A DNA stretch of 7,726 bases from assembly GCA_030830385.1 (NCBI GenBank), contig JAURNA010000055.1:1-7726 (forward strand), given 5' to 3'. The number at the start of each line of letters is the position of its first letter. The first letter of the stretch is position 1. Positions 1 to 6,551 of this stretch are shown piece by piece. The notes beneath the pieces were generated by a model. That model was not told the origin of the DNA, did not search any database, and was given only the letters and a program-made list of their open reading frames with translations. Made by a program: the position numbers and the translations under genes. This DNA is from Crocinitomicaceae bacterium (GTDB taxonomy: Bacteria; Bacteroidota; Bacteroidia; Flavobacteriales_D; Crocinitomicaceae).

Positions 1-549
1 AATTTCAGCACTCAACCAGGTTGTGTCCGAATTGAGATCGGTATCCGATACAAAATCTACCGTATCGAAGATGAAATACGGAGGATACACGGCCGTTCCG
101 ATGTGTGTAACAGGGTAGGAAGCAAGGTCTCCGACGTATACAATTGAATCGTCAAAGTTGGAGATGATGCTCGTTTGTGTTGAAATCACCCAAGTTTGTC
201 TGAACGTTTGTTGTAGGGTAAATACGGTACCATCCGCATAAGGCACTCCGGATTCATCTTCCAATCGATGCACCTTGTCACTGGTTACTCCTACAGCTCC
301 AAAATCCTCAACGTATGTCTGGTACTTATTCGAACTAAAATCGTCGAAAATCGGAAGGCTAATTGTATCCGAAGTGTATATAAAGGTGCTGTCGAAAGTA
401 CCTTCATTCACCTTCGTGATTTTTTCAGTATGTCGATGTTGCAGTAAGGGATTGCCCATAATCGGACCCACGCTTTCTCCGTATTGAGCAACCAGTGCTA
501 CGCAATGAAACATTACAACGACGGCAGTTATCCAAAGGCGTTTAGTCAT
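1..549 (-). CDS. Secreted surface protein, N-terminal part (runs off left edge)
   Basis: The reading frame is open from the ATG at 549 to base 1 (183 codons, no stop), so only the N-terminus is present. It begins MTKRLWITAVVVMFHCVALV, followed by AQYGES: a positively charged start, a hydrophobic core and a small-residue end, which reads as a Sec signal peptide cut near residues 21-22. Residues 65-72 read LPIFDDFS. As I recall, LPFFDDFS-like motifs occur near the N-terminus of many large Bacteroidota secreted proteins, often ones carrying a C-terminal type IX secretion signal; that end is outside the window, so the export route is inference. The rest is rich in D, S, T and V and has no catalytic motif I recognise. 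The start is 5 bases beyond the stop of the PASTA gene, so the two are probably co-transcribed and perhaps translationally coupled. The function is unknown. Confidence 0.8.
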   Translation of the reverse strand, partial: MTKRLWITAVVVMFHCVALVAQYGESVGPIMGNPLLQHRHTEKITKVNEGTFDSTFIYTSDTISLPIFDDFSSNKYQTYVEDFGAVGVTSDKVHRLEDESGVPYADGTVFTLQQTFRQTWVISTQTSIISNFDDSIVYVGDLASYPVTHIGTAVYPPYFIFDTVDFVSDTDLNSDTTWLSAEI

Positions 550-554
550 TCTTA

Positions 555-1373
555 TCAAGGTTCATTGGGTTCAAAATTCAGTATGGCATGCACCATAATG
601 GTTCCTCCGGAAGCAACCTGAGCGTCTTCTCTGTATTCTGGTGATTGCGAATCGATACGCGCTGCAGAAGAATCGATCCTGGTAATACACTCCGGGCAGA
701 TCACCATGAGTTCCATATCGACCATGCCTGCCACTCGCTTCTTTGCCTCCTCGATTGTGAGGCCGGTCAAATCCGGCACAGCTTGTGGCACGCCAGCCTC
801 GTCCCTGCCGATAATTAGTTTGATACGCGACCCGGCTGGAAGTTTTGTTCCGGCTGCCACCGGTTTGTTCTTATACTGTTGCTCCAGTACAGCGCCGTGG
901 GCCTCTTTCGAAGGTCGGTATTGGAGTGTGTAAGGGAAATCCCGGTTTATCAATACGCGTTCTGCAAATCGTTGTGATTTATCCAGCAAGTCCGGCATTT
1001 CTACTAACTGTGTGCGTTTCGATACGCGCAGGCGAATGGTCCTTCCTGCTTTTACGTGCACTTTCGATAGAAGGGTTGGTTCCGGATCCTGGGACAGAAT
1101 CGTTCCTTCTACCTTCGTTGGGTCGTAGATGGAATCGAGGACTTCGTATTCAAGTTCTGTCCCTTCCAGGATACTCGCTACATTGTTTTGGTTCTTTCCG
1201 ATCAAATCGGGCACCATAATTTTCTCGCCAAATCGAGTTGAGTTGTCCAGGCATCCTTCGAAAATAAAATATCCAATGACGTATGCCGTGATTATTCCCA
1301 TAAAGTTAAAGAGGAAGTTCTTACTCCGGAAGTAATTGCCCAGTTTCTTACATGTGGCCTTAACCCTTTCCAT
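555..1373 (-). CDS. Single-pass membrane protein with three PASTA repeats
   Basis: This 272-residue protein has a short basic cytoplasmic N-terminus (residues 1-19, KATCKK and RSK), one membrane helix (about 20-40), and three PASTA repeats at about 52-118, 124-190 and 197-267. Each repeat opens with the usual V/M-PDL signature (VPDLIGK, MPDLLDK, VPDLTGL), and the first two end in GRTIRLRVSK and GSRIKLIIGR. PASTA domains in Ser/Thr kinases and penicillin-binding proteins bind peptidoglycan fragments or beta-lactams. This protein has neither a kinase nor a transpeptidase domain, which is the usual Bacteroidota form, so a periplasmic cell-wall-binding or scaffolding role is inferred. The third repeat holds a CPEC pair (Cys226 and Cys229) that could form a disulfide. 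The gene lies 9 bases after the LOG gene and 5 bases before the secreted-protein gene, which makes it the middle gene of an operon. There is no clear ribosome binding site. Confidence 0.9.
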   Translation of the reverse strand: MERVKATCKKLGNYFRSKNFLFNFMGIITAYVIGYFIFEGCLDNSTRFGEKIMVPDLIGKNQNNVASILEGTELEYEVLDSIYDPTKVEGTILSQDPEPTLLSKVHVKAGRTIRLRVSKRTQLVEMPDLLDKSQRFAERVLINRDFPYTLQYRPSKEAHGAVLEQQYKNKPVAAGTKLPAGSRIKLIIGRDEAGVPQAVPDLTGLTIEEAKKRVAGMVDMELMVICPECITRIDSSAARIDSQSPEYREDAQVASGGTIMVHAILNFEPNEP

Positions 1374-1382
1374 TTGACCAAA

Positions 1383-2066
1383 TTAGAAGTTCGGTGATAG
1401 TTGGTTGGACTTGTAAAATTCATCTATGTACTCATACGCTTCTTCGGGAGTATCCACGATGCCGAATAAATCCATATCCGGGGCAGAAATATTGTTTTCC
1501 ATACCGAGCATTGCTTTTCGGAGCCAATCCACCAAACCAGACCAGTACTCTTTTCCAATAAGAACGACCGGACGTTTGTTGATTTTTTTGGTTTGAATCA
1601 ACGTGAGCGCTTCGAAAAACTCATCCATCGTCCCGAATCCACCCGGAAGAACAATGAACCCTTGTGCATATTTCACGAACATCACTTTACGAACAAAGAA
1701 ATAATCGAATTCGAGATTGTGTTCGGGATCAATGTATAAATTGTGATTTTGTTCGAATGGGAGGTCAATGTTCAATCCTACGGACTTCCCACCTCCTTTT
1801 TGCGCACCCTTGTTTCCAGCTTCCATAATTCCGGGACCTCCCCCGGTAATCACTCCGTAACCTCCTTCGGCGAGAAGCTCTGAAACGCGCACCCCCATTT
1901 CATAGTATGGGTTTTCCGGTTTGGTACGAGCGGATCCGAACACTGAAATACACGGGCCAATCTTAGCCATTCTTTCATAGCCTTCCACAAATTCAGCTAG
2001 TATTTTGAAAATCGCCCAGCTATCGTTAATTTTTATCTCGTTCCAGTCCTTTATTACTTTATTCAT
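1383..2066 (-). CDS. LOG/TIGR00730-family Rossmann-fold protein (putative nucleoside 5'-monophosphate phosphoribohydrolase)
   Basis: The product is a 227-residue cytoplasmic protein of the LOG (lysine decarboxylase-like, LONELY GUY) family. Characterised members split AMP-type nucleotides or cytokinin riboside 5'-monophosphates into base and ribose 5-phosphate; the substrate here is unknown. Visible family motifs are SVFGSAR (41-47), the glycine-rich GGGPGIMEAGNKGA (75-88), VRK (125-127, the conserved Arg) and PGGFGTMDEFFE (141-152, the PGGxGTxxE signature with the conserved Glu). A longer frame opens at a TTG at 2138, but I chose the ATG at 2066. That TTG lies inside a perfect -7 promoter box, so it should not be transcribed, and homologues as I recall them begin close to the KDWNEIKINDSWAIF segment. 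The gene heads an operon with the PASTA and secreted-protein genes. That arrangement gives no obvious metabolic link. Confidence 0.9.
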   Translation of the reverse strand: MNKVIKDWNEIKINDSWAIFKILAEFVEGYERMAKIGPCISVFGSARTKPENPYYEMGVRVSELLAEGGYGVITGGGPGIMEAGNKGAQKGGGKSVGLNIDLPFEQNHNLYIDPEHNLEFDYFFVRKVMFVKYAQGFIVLPGGFGTMDEFFEALTLIQTKKINKRPVVLIGKEYWSGLVDWLRKAMLGMENNISAPDMDLFGIVDTPEEAYEYIDEFYKSNQLSPNF

Positions 2067-2135
2067 AAGCGTCTTTTCCCAACTACTAACGAATCGCAAA
2101 TACCGTCCGTTAATTTCTATGATTTGAGTAGGGGG

Positions 2136-2169
2136 CAAATGTAGTATAATCTATGCTATAACGCAGAAA
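2136..2169 (-). promoter_or_regulatory. Bacteroidota-type promoter for the LOG-PASTA-secreted protein operon
   Basis: On the minus strand, 2143-2136 reads TACATTTG, an exact match to the Bacteroidota sigma-ABfr -7 consensus TAnnTTTG. About 22 bases upstream, 2169-2166 reads TTTC, a near match to the -33 element TTTG, and the spacing is within the range described for Bacteroides promoters. Transcription would start near 2130, giving a leader of about 60 bases before the ATG at 2066. The box is seen directly; its activity is inferred. It also argues against translation starting at the upstream TTG. Confidence 0.6.
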
Positions 2170-2204
2170 CCTATTCAAAATTATGGATAGTCATCGAAAT
2201 GCTC

Positions 2205-2212
2205 TAATTTCG
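2205..2212 (+). promoter_or_regulatory. Weak candidate -7 box for the DUF2279 gene
   Basis: TAATTTCG differs from the Bacteroidota -7 consensus TAnnTTTG at one base. It ends 4 bases before the GTG at 2217, so a transcript from it would have almost no leader. I found no convincing -33 element and no exact TAnnTTTG on the plus strand between 2139 and 2217. A real promoter could lie elsewhere in the 150-base divergent spacer. Confidence 0.2.
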
Positions 2213-2216
2213 TCTT

Positions 2217-3119
2217 GTGCGTTTAGCATTCGTTATAGTTTTTGGGGTTTCGGGTTCTTTTTTCGGACGATCGCAATCTTCTTTTTTCATGCCGACGGAC
2301 AGCATTCACAAAGGGCGTATTGTTGGGGTTTCGTCGGGGGTTGCCGGAGCATGGTCCGGAAGTATGATGGGCCTGTGGCAACTCTGGTACAAAAGTGGCA
2401 AACATCCGAATTGGCATTTTTTTGATGACTCGAAAAATTGGCTTCAAATGGATAAGTTTGGCCACGTTTATACAGCACACAAGATTAACCAGTTGACTAC
2501 TGACCTGTATACCTGGTCCGGTATGCAATCTGAAAAGGCCATTTGGATGGGAACAGGTGTGAGCCTCGGATTTCAGACTACTTTGGAAGTTCTGGACGGA
2601 TTTAGCACAACATGGGGGTTTTCCTGGGCGGATATGGGCGCAAATTTTCTGGGTACTGCATTGTACACGGTTCAACAGCTCAGCTGGCAGGAAGAACGGA
2701 TTATACCCAAGTTCTCGTATCATCCCACTGATTTCGCTCACATGCGACCGGAAGTACTGGGAAGCCGTTTTTCGGAGTCACTTTTGAAAGATTACAACGG
2801 TCAGACATATTGGCTGAGTACATCACCGGGAACGTTTCTGGCTGATGGAAATTTCCCAAACTGGCTGTGCTTCTCATTTGGTTACAGTGCACACGGTAAG
2901 CTAATTGGGAATGAGTCAACGTTTACAAATCCTACAAACGGGACAATCATCCACGAGCAGCGGGAATTCATCCTTTCTCTCGATGTTGATTTCAGTCGAA
3001 TCCCCGTGAAGAAGCCCTGGGTGAAAACCGTATTGAAACAACTGAATTACCTAAAAATACCGTTTCCGGCACTGATCCTCCGAGACGGAACTCTCATTGG
3101 GGCACCCCTGTATTTTTAA
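2217..3119 (+). CDS. DUF2279 family envelope protein
   Basis: The product has 300 residues and matches my memory of the DUF2279 family of Bacteroidota (related to the YfiM-type predicted periplasmic proteins). Its function is unknown. The diagnostic stretch is MDKFGHVYTAHKINQL (78-93), followed by TTLEVLDGFS (121-130) and SWADMGANFLGTAL (136-149), with conserved Asp, His, Glu and Asn residues in semi-hydrophobic helices. The C-terminal half (about 215-300) alternates polar and hydrophobic residues, for example WLCFSFGYSAHGKLIG, suggesting beta strands. The GTG at 2217 gives MRLAFVIVFGVSGSFFGRSQ, a plausible signal peptide. An in-frame ATG at 2199 is cut off by TAA at 2205, and the next Met (residue 25) would remove the signal peptide. 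There is no lipobox cysteine, so lipoprotein status is not supported. It is the only plus-strand gene and is convergent with the YceI fusion gene, with the two stops overlapping. Confidence 0.8.
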   Translation: MRLAFVIVFGVSGSFFGRSQSSFFMPTDSIHKGRIVGVSSGVAGAWSGSMMGLWQLWYKSGKHPNWHFFDDSKNWLQMDKFGHVYTAHKINQLTTDLYTWSGMQSEKAIWMGTGVSLGFQTTLEVLDGFSTTWGFSWADMGANFLGTALYTVQQLSWQEERIIPKFSYHPTDFAHMRPEVLGSRFSESLLKDYNGQTYWLSTSPGTFLADGNFPNWLCFSFGYSAHGKLIGNESTFTNPTNGTIIHEQREFILSLDVDFSRIPVKKPWVKTVLKQLNYLKIPFPALILRDGTLIGAPLYF

Positions 3120-4681
3120 TTGACGAGTTGAACGGAAAATTCGAAGCTGATTTCATTCCCTTCAGATGGAGCCGACTCCATTCCAAAATCCGTTCGATTC
3201 AATGTACCGAAACCTGTCAAAGAAACCTTGTCACCGGATCGTTTGACACGCATGGTAATGCGCTGTGACTTCTTCACGCCGAGCATCGTGAAGTTTCCAT
3301 GTACAACATAACTGCCGTTCGATAGTTCTTTCCAATTGCTTCCGGTGAAGGTCATTGTTGGGAATGCTTTTTCCTTCAGGTAATCTTCACTCATCAAATG
3401 ACCGTCGCGCATATCGTCAAACGTTGTAAGGTTCTTCGTTGGTAGAGTTACGCTAACCCTGCTAGCCGCGGGTGTTTCACCCATCGTTACTTTCCCCGAG
3501 AATTTCTTGAATGCACCTCTCGTAACTCCACCCGGAGGCCCCAGTTTAAACGAAATCAGCGCTGTTGATTCCTCAATTGAATACGTTCCGCTTTCCCAGG
3601 TGACAGGCTCATTTTTTTCCATTTCCACAGTGGAAGTATCCTGTTCTGCCGAATAAGCGGGCTCATGGTCAGCAGCAGCATCAGTTTGCATTTGTTCGAT
3701 TTGCTCCTGCAGGTTGAGTGCTTCGTGATTTATCAGATGTGGCGGCAGAAGTGTCGCGATCAGGATCGATATTCCTGACAGGCTCATGGTAGTCCAACCG
3801 CTTCCTTGCGTCAATCCAACAATGGCTACCCCGATAATTGCTCCACAAAAAGCATCCATCCCGCCTGCATGGGGTAAAATGGCATAGGCTCCGAGTGTAG
3901 CCAGCATTAGCCCGGAAGCGATCAGATATGCCAGAAACACTATCGCCCATTTCCACTTTGTAACGTTCCAGACGATTTGCACAAAATAAGCACCGAATGC
4001 ACCCATAAGTATTCCCAACAATACGTCAGGAGCGAGCAAATGCGGAATTGCATCCGCTGCTTCAGGTCCCAACTGCATAAGTGGTTCGAGCAATGCGAAC
4101 AACATGAGTGCAGAAACTGATTTCTTTCCTGCTTCTGCCTGATAAAACGAAGCAGATAAGAGTGCTCCGGAAGCAATCAAAACTCCACCCGTCGAGGCCT
4201 GAAACATTCCAAAAAATACACTGATGGCTGCAAACAGTACAACCAATGGGCGTTCCATTTCCGTGTATTCGGGGAAAAATTTACGTAGTATACCTGCTTT
4301 TATTCCGGCAAAATCAAGCGCAATCATACCTCCCAGTAAAAGTATCATCGGCACAGTACTTTTCAGTTCAAAAACATAAGGTCCGAATGAAATCTTATCA
4401 CTTCCAAGAAGCAAAATGAGTATTCCACCAGTGGCGAGCAACAGGAACGGGCGCACAAACTTACGCCGAAGGATATCAAATCGGGAGAGGGCAAGATTCA
4501 CTCCCGCAAGAGAAAGCAATCCGTAAGTCAACTGTTCAGCTCCCGGATTTTCCGGTGTCGCCATCATTGCAACAGCCATAAAAAACAGAAGATTAATTAC
4601 ATCCAATACATCATTTCGATTGAGTAGTCTGGCGATAATTGCCAAAAGACCTACGATTCCGATAGCAACGGTGGTCAACAT
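3116..4681 (-). CDS. Polytopic membrane protein fused to a C-terminal YceI-like domain
   Basis: This 521-residue protein has two halves. Residues 1-316 hold about 12 hydrophobic segments (approximately 2-19, 26-43, 50-66, 77-94, 108-127, 144-162, 163-180, 188-205, 217-240, 246-268, 276-291, 296-314). I recognise no transporter or enzyme family in this half. Basic loops (RLLNR, RFDILRRKFVR, GILRKFF, GKK, TKWK) all fall on one side, which the positive-inside rule makes cytoplasmic and which puts both termini outside. A polar linker (317-365) leads to a YceI-like barrel (366-521) with RDGHLMSEDYL and FPTMTF (425-445), GNFTMLGVKKSQ (462-473) and FGTLNRTDFGM (491-501). YceI domains bind isoprenoid or quinone-type lipids and are usually small secreted proteins. 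The predicted topology puts this one in the periplasm. The ATG at 4681 is the only plausible start because an in-frame TAA lies at 4730-4732. A role in lipid or quinone handling is inference. Confidence 0.85.
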   Translation of the reverse strand: MLTTVAIGIVGLLAIIARLLNRNDVLDVINLLFFMAVAMMATPENPGAEQLTYGLLSLAGVNLALSRFDILRRKFVRPFLLLATGGILILLLGSDKISFGPYVFELKSTVPMILLLGGMIALDFAGIKAGILRKFFPEYTEMERPLVVLFAAISVFFGMFQASTGGVLIASGALLSASFYQAEAGKKSVSALMLFALLEPLMQLGPEAADAIPHLLAPDVLLGILMGAFGAYFVQIVWNVTKWKWAIVFLAYLIASGLMLATLGAYAILPHAGGMDAFCGAIIGVAIVGLTQGSGWTTMSLSGISILIATLLPPHLINHEALNLQEQIEQMQTDAAADHEPAYSAEQDTSTVEMEKNEPVTWESGTYSIEESTALISFKLGPPGGVTRGAFKKFSGKVTMGETPAASRVSVTLPTKNLTTFDDMRDGHLMSEDYLKEKAFPTMTFTGSNWKELSNGSYVVHGNFTMLGVKKSQRITMRVKRSGDKVSLTGFGTLNRTDFGMESAPSEGNEISFEFSVQLVN

Positions 4682-4698
4682 AGCGATTATTTTTTTCT

Positions 4699-4706
4699 TA
4701 AATATA
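4699..4706 (-). promoter_or_regulatory. Candidate -7 box upstream of the membrane-YceI gene
   Basis: On the minus strand, 4706-4699 reads TATATTTA, one base from the Bacteroidota -7 consensus TAnnTTTG, 17 bases before the ATG at 4681. No good -33 TTTG is visible. The 16-bp palindrome at 4711-4726 would sit in the spacer of this promoter, where a repressor could act. The gene may instead be transcribed by read-through from the sugar-nucleotide operon. Confidence 0.3.
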
Positions 4707-4710
4707 AAAG

Positions 4711-4726
4711 ATTTACCCGGGTAAAT
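4711..4726. promoter_or_regulatory. Perfect 16-bp palindrome (possible operator or terminator)
   Basis: ATTTACCCGGGTAAAT is identical to its own reverse complement over all 16 bases. It lies in the 56-base spacer between the stop of the CpsB-type phosphatase gene (4738) and the ATG of the membrane-YceI gene (4681). Two readings fit. As DNA it is a symmetric site for a dimeric regulator, next to the candidate -7 box. As RNA on the minus strand it could fold into a 6-bp stem with a CCGG loop followed by CTTTTATATTT, a weak intrinsic-terminator shape for the upstream operon. The symmetry is seen directly; the role is inference. Confidence 0.5.
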
Positions 4727-4737
4727 GAATTACCTGG

Positions 4738-5490
4738 CTAAAGTTGCTGATTTTTTAGGGAAAGGGCACCTGCTTCGTGCAGCACTTTTTGGGTCAACCC
4801 CTCTTCGAGTAGCATCAAATGTTGGATTCGGTGGCAATCTGACCCAAGGAAATCAATGTGTTGTTCCTGAACCAACTTACTTGATAAACTGGCGACCTGC
4901 GGGCCATAGTGACCAAGCAGTGAATTCATGTTTACTTGAATATTTACTCCCATTTCGCGCCACTTTTGCGCTCGCTCTACATCACCTTCGAGCCATGTAT
5001 ATCGCTCATAGTGGGCCAATACCGGCTTGTACCCTTGCGCGACCAGTTCGAAGATCAAGGATTCTTCGTTGTGAGGTGCCTCGTGCATCGGAAATTCGAA
5101 AAGGACATAGTTGTCTCCGAATGTGAGCAGTTTTTCCTTCTTTTTGAGTCGATTCGTGAGTGAATCGTCAAAATAGTATTCAGCAGCTGCTTCGATTTCG
5201 ATTTTCAATTTGAGCTTTTCGGCGGTTTCACGGACTTTCTCAAGCCCGCCCAGAATTGTTTCGGGGGTGTTTCGGTAATAGTCACCTATGATGTGCGGGG
5301 TTGTAATTACCTTTTTATACCCCAGGCTTTCGAATTTTGCGAGCAACGCGATGGATTCATCCATGGAACGTGATCCGTCATCAATTCCCGGGATTAAATG
5401 ACTGTGCATATCAACCTGAATCCCCGAAAGGTCGAACGGTGGCAATTGTTCTTCCTGTTTTTTTCCGAAGGTGCGGCTCAGCCAGTTCAT
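4738..5490 (-). CDS. CpsB/YwqE-type PHP-domain protein-tyrosine phosphatase
   Basis: The product is a 250-residue PHP-fold metal-dependent phosphatase of the CpsB/Wzb/YwqE group, which dephosphorylates the BY-kinase (Wzc/CpsD type) that controls capsule or exopolysaccharide polymerisation and export. Metal-binding motifs are all present: VDMHSHLIPGIDDGS (26-40; His29, His31, Asp37), TTPH (63-66), AEYYFDD (103-109), VLAHYERY (157-164; His160, Glu162, Arg163) and GSDCH (216-220; Asp218, His220). The length is normal for the family. A frame extending to an ATG at 5556 exists, but those 22 codons lie inside the dehydratase gene. I chose the ATG at 5490, which overlaps the dehydratase stop in TAATG and implies translational coupling. 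The N-terminal leader (1-20) is polar and lacks a signal peptide, so the protein is cytoplasmic. The partner kinase is not in this window. Confidence 0.92.
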   Translation of the reverse strand: MNWLSRTFGKKQEEQLPPFDLSGIQVDMHSHLIPGIDDGSRSMDESIALLAKFESLGYKKVITTPHIIGDYYRNTPETILGGLEKVRETAEKLKLKIEIEAAAEYYFDDSLTNRLKKKEKLLTFGDNYVLFEFPMHEAPHNEESLIFELVAQGYKPVLAHYERYTWLEGDVERAQKWREMGVNIQVNMNSLLGHYGPQVASLSSKLVQEQHIDFLGSDCHRIQHLMLLEEGLTQKVLHEAGALSLKNQQL

Positions 5491-6548
5491 TATCGATTGT
5501 CGTACATTTGGATGTAGTATCCCCGATAGCTTCCATCGGTGACTTGTTTGATCCATGACTCATTTTCGAGGTACCAGTCTACGGTTTTTTCAAGTCCTTC
5601 CTCGAATTGAATCGACGGTTTCCACCCGATTTCCGATTCCAGTTTGCCCGCATCAATCGCATAGCGTAAATCGTGTCCGGATCTATCCGTAACGAATGTG
5701 ATCAGCTCCTCTGATTCTCCGTCTGCTCGCCCGAGTTTTTTATCCATCAACCGGCAAAGGTGTCGTACCAGATCAATGTTGGTCCACTCGTTCAATCCCC
5801 CCACATTGTATGATTCTCCGATTCTGCCCTCATGGAAAATTGCATCAATTGCACTTGCATGATCCACCACCCAGAGCCAATCGCGGATGTTTTCGCCTTT
5901 GCCATATACCGGCAAGGGCTTTTTGTGCACAATGTTATTGATCATCAATGGGATCAATTTTTCCGGAAACTGATGGCTTCCGTAATTGTTCGAGCAATTC
6001 GAAATTTTAATCGGCAATCCATAGGTATGATAAAACGCCATCACGAAATGGTCAGAACTTGCTTTTGATGCAGAATACGGACTTCTTGGATCGTAAGGTG
6101 TCACTTCTTCGAAATATCCTTCAGCGCCGAGTGATCCATAGACTTCATCGGTAGAGACATGGTGGAAGATGTGATTTCCATCCTTATTCCAATTTTCCTT
6201 TGCTGCTTGCAACAGATTGACGGTGCCGAGCACGTTCGTCTTCACGAATTCCATCGGGTCTTCAATCGAACGATCCACGTGAGATTCTGCTGCCAAATGG
6301 ATGACATCTGAGACAGCGTATTCTTGAAAGATGGCTTTTATCCGATCCTTATCAATAATATCCACCTTCACAAACACGTAGTTTTCCATTTGCTCTATAT
6401 CCTCCAGGTTTCGGAGGTTTCCTGCATAGGTAAGTTTGTCCAGGTTGATGATACGGTACTGAGGATATTTGTTCACCAGCAGGCGAATCAAATGCGAGCC
6501 AATGAATCCGGCTCCACCTGTGACGAGTATGTTGCGACTATAATTCAT
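5490..6548 (-). CDS. rfbB: dTDP-glucose 4,6-dehydratase
   Basis: This 352-residue extended short-chain dehydrogenase (RmlB/RfbB) converts dTDP-glucose to dTDP-4-keto-6-deoxyglucose, the branch point to dTDP-rhamnose and other deoxy or amino-deoxy sugars. The NAD-binding motif TGGAGFIGSHL is at 10-20, the adenosine-binding Asp is in NLDKLTYAGNL (35-45), and HLAAESHVDRSI is at 84-95. The catalytic STDEVYG (132-138) supplies the Thr-Asp-Glu set, and YSASK (158-162) supplies the Tyr and Lys. Substrate-domain motifs include SNNYGSHQFPEKLIPL (186-201), YGKGENIRDW (215-224) and DRSGHDLRYAID (288-299). Length and motifs are complete. The ATG at 6548 is 3 bases beyond the stop of the sugar dehydrogenase, and the TAA overlaps the next start. 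The partner genes rmlA, rmlC and rmlD are not in this window, so the final sugar cannot be told. Confidence 0.96.
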   Translation of the reverse strand: MNYSRNILVTGGAGFIGSHLIRLLVNKYPQYRIINLDKLTYAGNLRNLEDIEQMENYVFVKVDIIDKDRIKAIFQEYAVSDVIHLAAESHVDRSIEDPMEFVKTNVLGTVNLLQAAKENWNKDGNHIFHHVSTDEVYGSLGAEGYFEEVTPYDPRSPYSASKASSDHFVMAFYHTYGLPIKISNCSNNYGSHQFPEKLIPLMINNIVHKKPLPVYGKGENIRDWLWVVDHASAIDAIFHEGRIGESYNVGGLNEWTNIDLVRHLCRLMDKKLGRADGESEELITFVTDRSGHDLRYAIDAGKLESEIGWKPSIQFEEGLEKTVDWYLENESWIKQVTDGSYRGYYIQMYDNR

Positions 6549-6551
6549 GGA

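Noticed and set aside
845..1219. A 124-codon plus-strand frame opposite the PASTA gene
   Set aside because: It is a shadow of the PASTA coding sequence on the other strand, with no recognisable domain, and the PASTA motifs fix the true frame.
1248..1262. Cysteine at residue 41 of the PASTA protein as a lipobox
   Set aside because: The preceding residues are Phe-Glu-Gly. The Glu and Phe do not fit a lipobox, and the helix before it reads as an uncleaved membrane anchor.
2145..2150. TATAAT on the plus strand, resembling an Escherichia coli -10 box upstream of the DUF2279 gene
   Set aside because: No TTGACA-like -35 sits at the right distance, and Bacteroidota promoters do not use this consensus. 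The region is AT-rich, so a chance match is likely.
2183..2425. An 80-codon plus-strand frame starting with ATG at 2183
   Set aside because: It overlaps the DUF2279 gene in another frame, and its sequence shows no domain or compositional sign of a real protein.
3099..3116. GGGGCACCCC followed by TGTATTTTTAA as a terminator at the end of the DUF2279 gene
   Set aside because: The stem is only 4 bp with a 2-base loop, too small to fold as a stable terminator hairpin, and it lies inside the coding sequence.
4456..4463. TAAGTTTG on the minus strand, an exact -7 consensus inside the membrane-YceI gene
   Set aside because: It lies within conserved coding sequence with no gene starting shortly downstream. 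An 8-base motif with two free positions is expected by chance in a window this size.
5491..5556. N-terminal extension of the phosphatase to an ATG at 5556
   Set aside because: Those 22 codons lie entirely inside the end of rfbB, and the TAATG overlap at 5490 is a typical coupled start that gives the normal family length.
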